Positions 59,094 through 64,000 of a stretch of DNA of 64,000 nucleotides are shown here, piece after piece. The stretch is taken from assembly GCA_964245825.1 (NCBI GenBank), contig CAXTNT010000002.1, positions 124,001 through 188,000 of the forward strand. The letters run 5' to 3'. Positions within the stretch are counted from its first letter, which is position 1; each line of letters begins with the position of its first letter. The notes under the pieces were generated by a model. It did no database searches. It had not been told where the DNA came from and saw nothing but the letters and a program-made list of their open reading frames with translations. The position numbers and the translations under genes were made by a program. The DNA comes from CAJCIY01 sp964245825. Its GTDB lineage: Bacteria; Actinomycetota; Actinomycetes; Mycobacteriales; CAJCIY01.

Positions 59094-60269
59094 CTACTCG
59101 ATGACGCCCGGATCGGGCTGTGGATAGGGCATGGCTCCGAGGCAGCCGTCGAGCAGCGGATGGACCGTCCACTGGTTCGAGGGATCCGCCTGGAGCGCGG
59201 CCGAGCCCGGCGTCCGGTTCTGCGCGAACTGGGCATCCAGCCGCCCTTGGATGTCGATGAGCTTTCCGGGCCAGTCGCCCGCCCCGAGCTGGCCCTGGGT
59301 GGCCTGGCCCAGCTTCACCATGAAGTGCAGCGGGTGGAGCTCGTTCCAACCGTCGTGGAACGAGTCGTAGACCCAGCGGCCGTAGACGTAGGCGAGATCG
59401 ACTTCGGCGTCGGGATCCTGCGCGGTGTCGTAGGGGTTGAAGGAGCCGCCCCACCCGCCATCGGCCGGGGGGCTGGCGTCGTCGTGCTGCAGTGCCGGAC
59501 CTCCGAAGAGGAAGGCGAGGAAGGCGAGGATGGTGAGGACGAGCGACACGATCGAGCCGATGACGGGGATGGCGCTCGCGATGGCGGCTGCGACGAAGAC
59601 ACCGAACAGGACCCACAGCAGGGTGCGCAGGTCGTAGATCCCCGGACCCTCGATCTCGCAGTGCAGCAGGAAGTGTTGGGACGAGCCGCCACCGGGCTGC
59701 GGGCTTGGTTCGTCACCGGACTCGACGTCCTGTCCGACGAAGGTCAGGTTCAGGGCGGACATCGTCTGCTGCGGGATGATCCGCTCCACCTGGCCCTGGA
59801 CGGTCGCGTAGGGCACCGCCGGGACGAGCGGCGCAAGGGTCGGCCAGGCGGCTTCCAGGTCGCTCTCGGCCGAGGCCGACCACTGCTCCGCCACGAACGA
59901 CGTCGGCAGTTCGTCGGCGGGTACGAACGGCCACAGCAGCAGGTTGAAGCTGTAGTCGGTGTCGTAGTCCCCCAGCGCGAAGGCGTCGAGGGAGGCCACC
60001 GGCGGCTCGAGGTGATAGATCGCTCCGATGGCGCTGTGGTCACCGCCGAGGCAGATGAGTCGGACGTTCAGCCACCAGCTGCAGAAGACGATGCCGCCGA
60101 GGCACGCGGTCGCCAGCAACGCGGCGACGCCGGGAATCCACGCGCCGGCCAGCGCAGCGGCGACGAGCGCCACCAGTCCGCCGGCCGGCAGCAGGGCCAC
60201 CGCCCAGGTCGGGAGCGGGTAGTAGTCCAGCGGCGAGGAACACTGGGTCCACGACGGGAACTCGTTCAT
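59094..60269 (-). CDS. multi-pass membrane protein of unknown function
   Basis: A 391-residue protein with two hydrophobic regions: residues 20-70 (WAVALLPAGGLVALVAAALA, GVAALLATACLGGIVFCSWW) and 215-255 (LLWVLFGVFVAAAIASAIPV, SLVLTILAFLAFLF). The soluble parts have many Trp and Pro, including ELHPLHFMVKLGQATQG. It overlaps by four bases with the Ig-like gene before it, so the two proteins probably work together. No catalytic motif is recognised. Confidence 0.7.
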   Translation of the reverse strand: MNEFPSWTQCSSPLDYYPLPTWAVALLPAGGLVALVAAALAGAWIPGVAALLATACLGGIVFCSWWLNVRLICLGGDHSAIGAIYHLEPPVASLDAFALGDYDTDYSFNLLLWPFVPADELPTSFVAEQWSASAESDLEAAWPTLAPLVPAVPYATVQGQVERIIPQQTMSALNLTFVGQDVESGDEPSPQPGGGSSQHFLLHCEIEGPGIYDLRTLLWVLFGVFVAAAIASAIPVIGSIVSLVLTILAFLAFLFGGPALQHDDASPPADGGWGGSFNPYDTAQDPDAEVDLAYVYGRWVYDSFHDGWNELHPLHFMVKLGQATQGQLGAGDWPGKLIDIQGRLDAQFAQNRTPGSAALQADPSNQWTVHPLLDGCLGAMPYPQPDPGVIE

Positions 60270-61141
60270 GCCGGCACGTCGACCAGCAGGGTCACGCCGC
60301 CGAAGGGGCCACCGTCGTCGATGGCCGTGACGTTGAACGGCATCGAGCCCACGAAGCCCGGCGGCGGGGTGATCGCGGCGGTCACGAGCTGCTCGAAGCC
60401 CGGGTCGAGATCGAACCGCTCCGGCGTCAGCGCGACCTCCCAGCCGCTCGCGACCGGCACCGACTCACGGCCCAGGGCGGGACGCTCCTTGGCTACCCGG
60501 TCGCAGGTCGGCAATGGGGGGATCGCGTACGAGTCCACGGCGAATTGCACGCGTCGGGCCCGCGGTCCGCGATGGTTGCCGACGGTGAAGTGGAACGCCG
60601 CCGGGCTAGCGGGCTGAGCCACGTCGGTATTGCGCTGACCGAGATTGTTCAGCCAGTTGCTGTCGTCCGGCGGGTTCAGCAGGACCTGGATGCAGTAATG
60701 CCCGAGGACGGCAGGCGTGGTCCAGGTGACGGACGCGAAAGCGGGGCAACCAGGGAGGCCCTTCGCGTTGAGGTCGACGGTCGCCGAGCCGATGGAGTGC
60801 GACACGGTGCCCATGCCGAACGACAGGTAGGAGAACTCCACGTCGAGATCCATGACCGGAATGTCCAGCGAAGCGTTCCAGATCCTCGCGACGACGGTGT
60901 ACGCAGTCGAGGCGTGCAGGTCGTGAGGGTCGACGGGGTTGGTTCCGTCAAAAAGGAAGATGTCCGGGTTGTCCCAGGTCACCGGAAGCCCGAGGCCCAT
61001 CAAGTACGACTGCGAATAGAGGAACGGATCCGGTTTGCGTAGAGCCGGCGGGCAGGGTTTGCAACGGTTGTCCTTTTTCTGCCCCAGGAAGAAGCGCAGC
61101 AGATAGGACACAAGCCGCACCACGGCCCGCAGGAATGTCAC
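60266..61141 (-). CDS. Ig-like/CARDB-type domain protein
   Basis: A 291-residue protein with an amphipathic N-terminus (MTFLRAVVRLVSYLLRFFLG), then CKPCPP, and a beta-sandwich (VARIWNASLDIPVMDLDVEF, HYCIQVLLNPPDDSNWLNNL) like CARDB domains. The C-terminal strand segment has FNVTAIDDGGPFGGVTLLV. It heads the three-gene set with the membrane protein. Function unknown. Confidence 0.7.
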   Translation of the reverse strand: MTFLRAVVRLVSYLLRFFLGQKKDNRCKPCPPALRKPDPFLYSQSYLMGLGLPVTWDNPDIFLFDGTNPVDPHDLHASTAYTVVARIWNASLDIPVMDLDVEFSYLSFGMGTVSHSIGSATVDLNAKGLPGCPAFASVTWTTPAVLGHYCIQVLLNPPDDSNWLNNLGQRNTDVAQPASPAAFHFTVGNHRGPRARRVQFAVDSYAIPPLPTCDRVAKERPALGRESVPVASGWEVALTPERFDLDPGFEQLVTAAITPPPGFVGSMPFNVTAIDDGGPFGGVTLLVDVPA

Positions 61142-61283
61142 CCGTCACCGCCGCGTCGAGGGCTTGCCGAATCCCGGCTACTGCCGGAACCGCCCAGCCG
61201 GTGTGATTGCGAAGGGGGAATATGGCACCGACCCGCGGGGTGCTGCAAGGGGGTCACGGCTTGGAACGCGGCCGACAGCCGCG

Positions 61284-61448
61284 TTAGAGGTGCCGGCCGA
61301 CCCAGTGCACGAGCGGGAAGACCACCAGTGGCGCCGTCGCGGTGACCAGCCCGAGGGCGAGCAGCCCGGCCAGCAGCCGGACCCGTGCGCCGGGCCGGCC
61401 GTCCGCCCGCCGGAGTCGGGGGCTGCGGGCGGTGGTCACGCCGGTCAC
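61284..61448 (-). CDS. 54-residue membrane protein upstream of dnaK
   Basis: Short gene missed by length filters: a basic start (TTARSPRLRRADGRPGAR), one helix (VRLLAGLLALGLVTATAPLV) and the end HWVGRHL. A stem-loop (AACGCGGC 61265-61272 with GCCGCGTT 61278-61285) overlaps its stop. GTG at 61448 or the GTG three codons later. Unknown function; the dnaK promoter region lies divergent to it. Confidence 0.5.
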   Translation of the reverse strand: MTGVTTARSPRLRRADGRPGARVRLLAGLLALGLVTATAPLVVFPLVHWVGRHL

Positions 61449-61497
61449 CGTACGGGACGGGTCCCGGGCGTGCGCTTGAGCCGATCGAAATCAATAC

Positions 61498-61518
61498 CTT
61501 GAGTCGGGAAGACTCAAC
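61498..61518. promoter_or_regulatory. HAIR element (HspR operator)
   Basis: CTTGAGT-N7-ACTCAAC, 13 of the 14 arm bases of the HAIR consensus CTTGAGT-N7-ACTCAAG. It lies 92-112 bases before the dnaK ATG. HspR, usually encoded at the end of this operon, binds it and represses the operon until heat shock. Confidence 0.9.
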
Positions 61519-61609
61519 CCGAGTGGACGGTTGGGACGGGTGGAGTCACACTGAGCCCGGGCCGCACATTCGATCCAGCGGCCTGCCACCACGAGAAAGG
61601 TCACTTCCC

Positions 61610-63456
<1,847 letters not shown>

Positions 63457-63460
<4 letters not shown>

Positions 63461-64000
63461 CGGCCGACCTGCCCGAGCCCGAGCAGCCGGTCGTCCGCGA
63501 CAAGCGGCGGTTCAACCCGGACGGGTCGGTGCGCGAGACCGACCCGGCCGGGGCACCGACGCCGGCCGCAGCGGTCCCGGCGCCGCCCGCCGCCGCCGTC
63601 CCGCCGGCCGCTGACCCAGAGGTCGCGGAGCTGACCGACACCCTGCAGCGGCTCAAGGCCGAGTACGACAACTACCGCCGTCGTACCGAGAAGGAGAAGC
63701 AGGCGGTTGGCGATTTCGCGACCGCCCAGGTGCTGAGCCTGCTGCTGCCGATGCTCGACGACGTCGAGCGGGCGCGGGCGCACGGCGACCTCACCGGCGC
63801 GTTCGCGGCGGTCGGCGACGCCCTGACGGCCGTCGTCACCAAGCTCGGGCTGGAGCGGTACGGCGAGGCCGGCGAGGTCTTCGACCCGCAGGTGCACGAC
63901 GCGGTGATGACCGCCGCCCCGGTCGCCGGGGCCGAGACCACCGTGGTGTCCGAGGCGTTCCGGCCCGGGTACCGCTTCGGGGGCCGAGTGCTCCGACCCG
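63457..64000 (+). CDS. grpE: nucleotide exchange factor GrpE (3' end outside window)
   Basis: Starts with GTG inside the dnaK stop. 181 residues are visible. The N-terminal 50 are disordered and Pro/Ala-rich; then the long coiled coil (LTDTLQRLKAEYDNYRRRTE) and the core with LLLPMLDDVERARAHGDLTG and VFDPQVHDAVMTA. The last beta wing is just reached (FRPGYRFGGRVLRP) and the tail lies beyond base 64000. It releases ADP from DnaK. Confidence 0.95.

Overview
The window is high-GC actinobacterial chromosome. The order inositol-phosphate synthase, PadR regulator, DUF5318, GT87 membrane protein, rpsF-ssb-rpsR-rplI, dnaB and, at the other end, tRNA-Gly, dcd, an EtfD-type Fe-S membrane protein and dnaK-grpE with a HAIR operator matches the layout of Mycobacterium, Streptomyces and Frankia relatives. 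The gene set does not fix the genus. No transposase, rRNA gene or CRISPR array is seen.

Left core (1-24.8 kb). DUF6049 and a NUDIX hydrolase diverge from the CCA-adding enzyme pcnA. Inositol-1-phosphate synthase follows in an operon with its PadR regulator. DUF5318 and a GT87 glycosyltransferase come next, with no ponA between them. Then come a secreted protein, the rpsF-ssb-rpsR-rplI operon and dnaB. After these lie a yeast-type cytosine deaminase overlapping upp (cytosine salvage to UMP), a TetR gene with an E1alpha/E1beta/E2 keto-acid dehydrogenase operon, a FadE5-like acyl-CoA dehydrogenase with tandem operators, an AurF-like diiron oxygenase with a divergent TetR gene, and a peptidoglycan hydrolase.

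Transition (24.8-30.4 kb). This holds a DUF4157-type metalloprotease with a glycine-zipper segment and seven propeller-like repeats, a SnoaL-like protein and a large secreted PQQ-propeller/lectin protein.

Accessory island (30.4-54.9 kb). It has three parts. (a) 31.8-36.7 kb is a bacterial ubiquitin-like conjugation locus: Ubl, E2-like, JAMM protease and ThiF/E1 in one tightly packed operon. A divergent operon of an XRE regulator, a 61-aa protein and a papain-like cysteine protease shares its overlapping promoter region. (b) 36.9-40.9 kb is a module of two PD-(D/E)XK/Fe-S nuclease-like proteins and a 47-aa basic protein, with a truncated older copy of its end just upstream. An Lsr2-like DNA-binding protein and a remnant of it sit on either side of the ubiquitin-like locus. 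(c) 46.2-54.9 kb is an integrative mobilizable or conjugative element: small membrane proteins, a TraG/HerA-like ATPase, a replication-relaxation protein, an ArdC-like antirestriction protein, an XRE repressor, an ImmA/IrrE protease gene broken by an in-frame TGA, and a large serine integrase. The last codons of the integrase lie inside tRNA-Gly(CCC), the apparent attachment site. A 21-25 bp dyad occurs three times in this element and probably binds its XRE repressor. A 10-N gap flanked by 23 G at 43.06 kb is an assembly scar.

Right core (54.9-64 kb). tRNA-Gly, dcd, a membrane-anchored protein, EtfD, three co-directional membrane or Ig-like proteins of unknown role, and the dnaK-grpE operon, cut by the window end.
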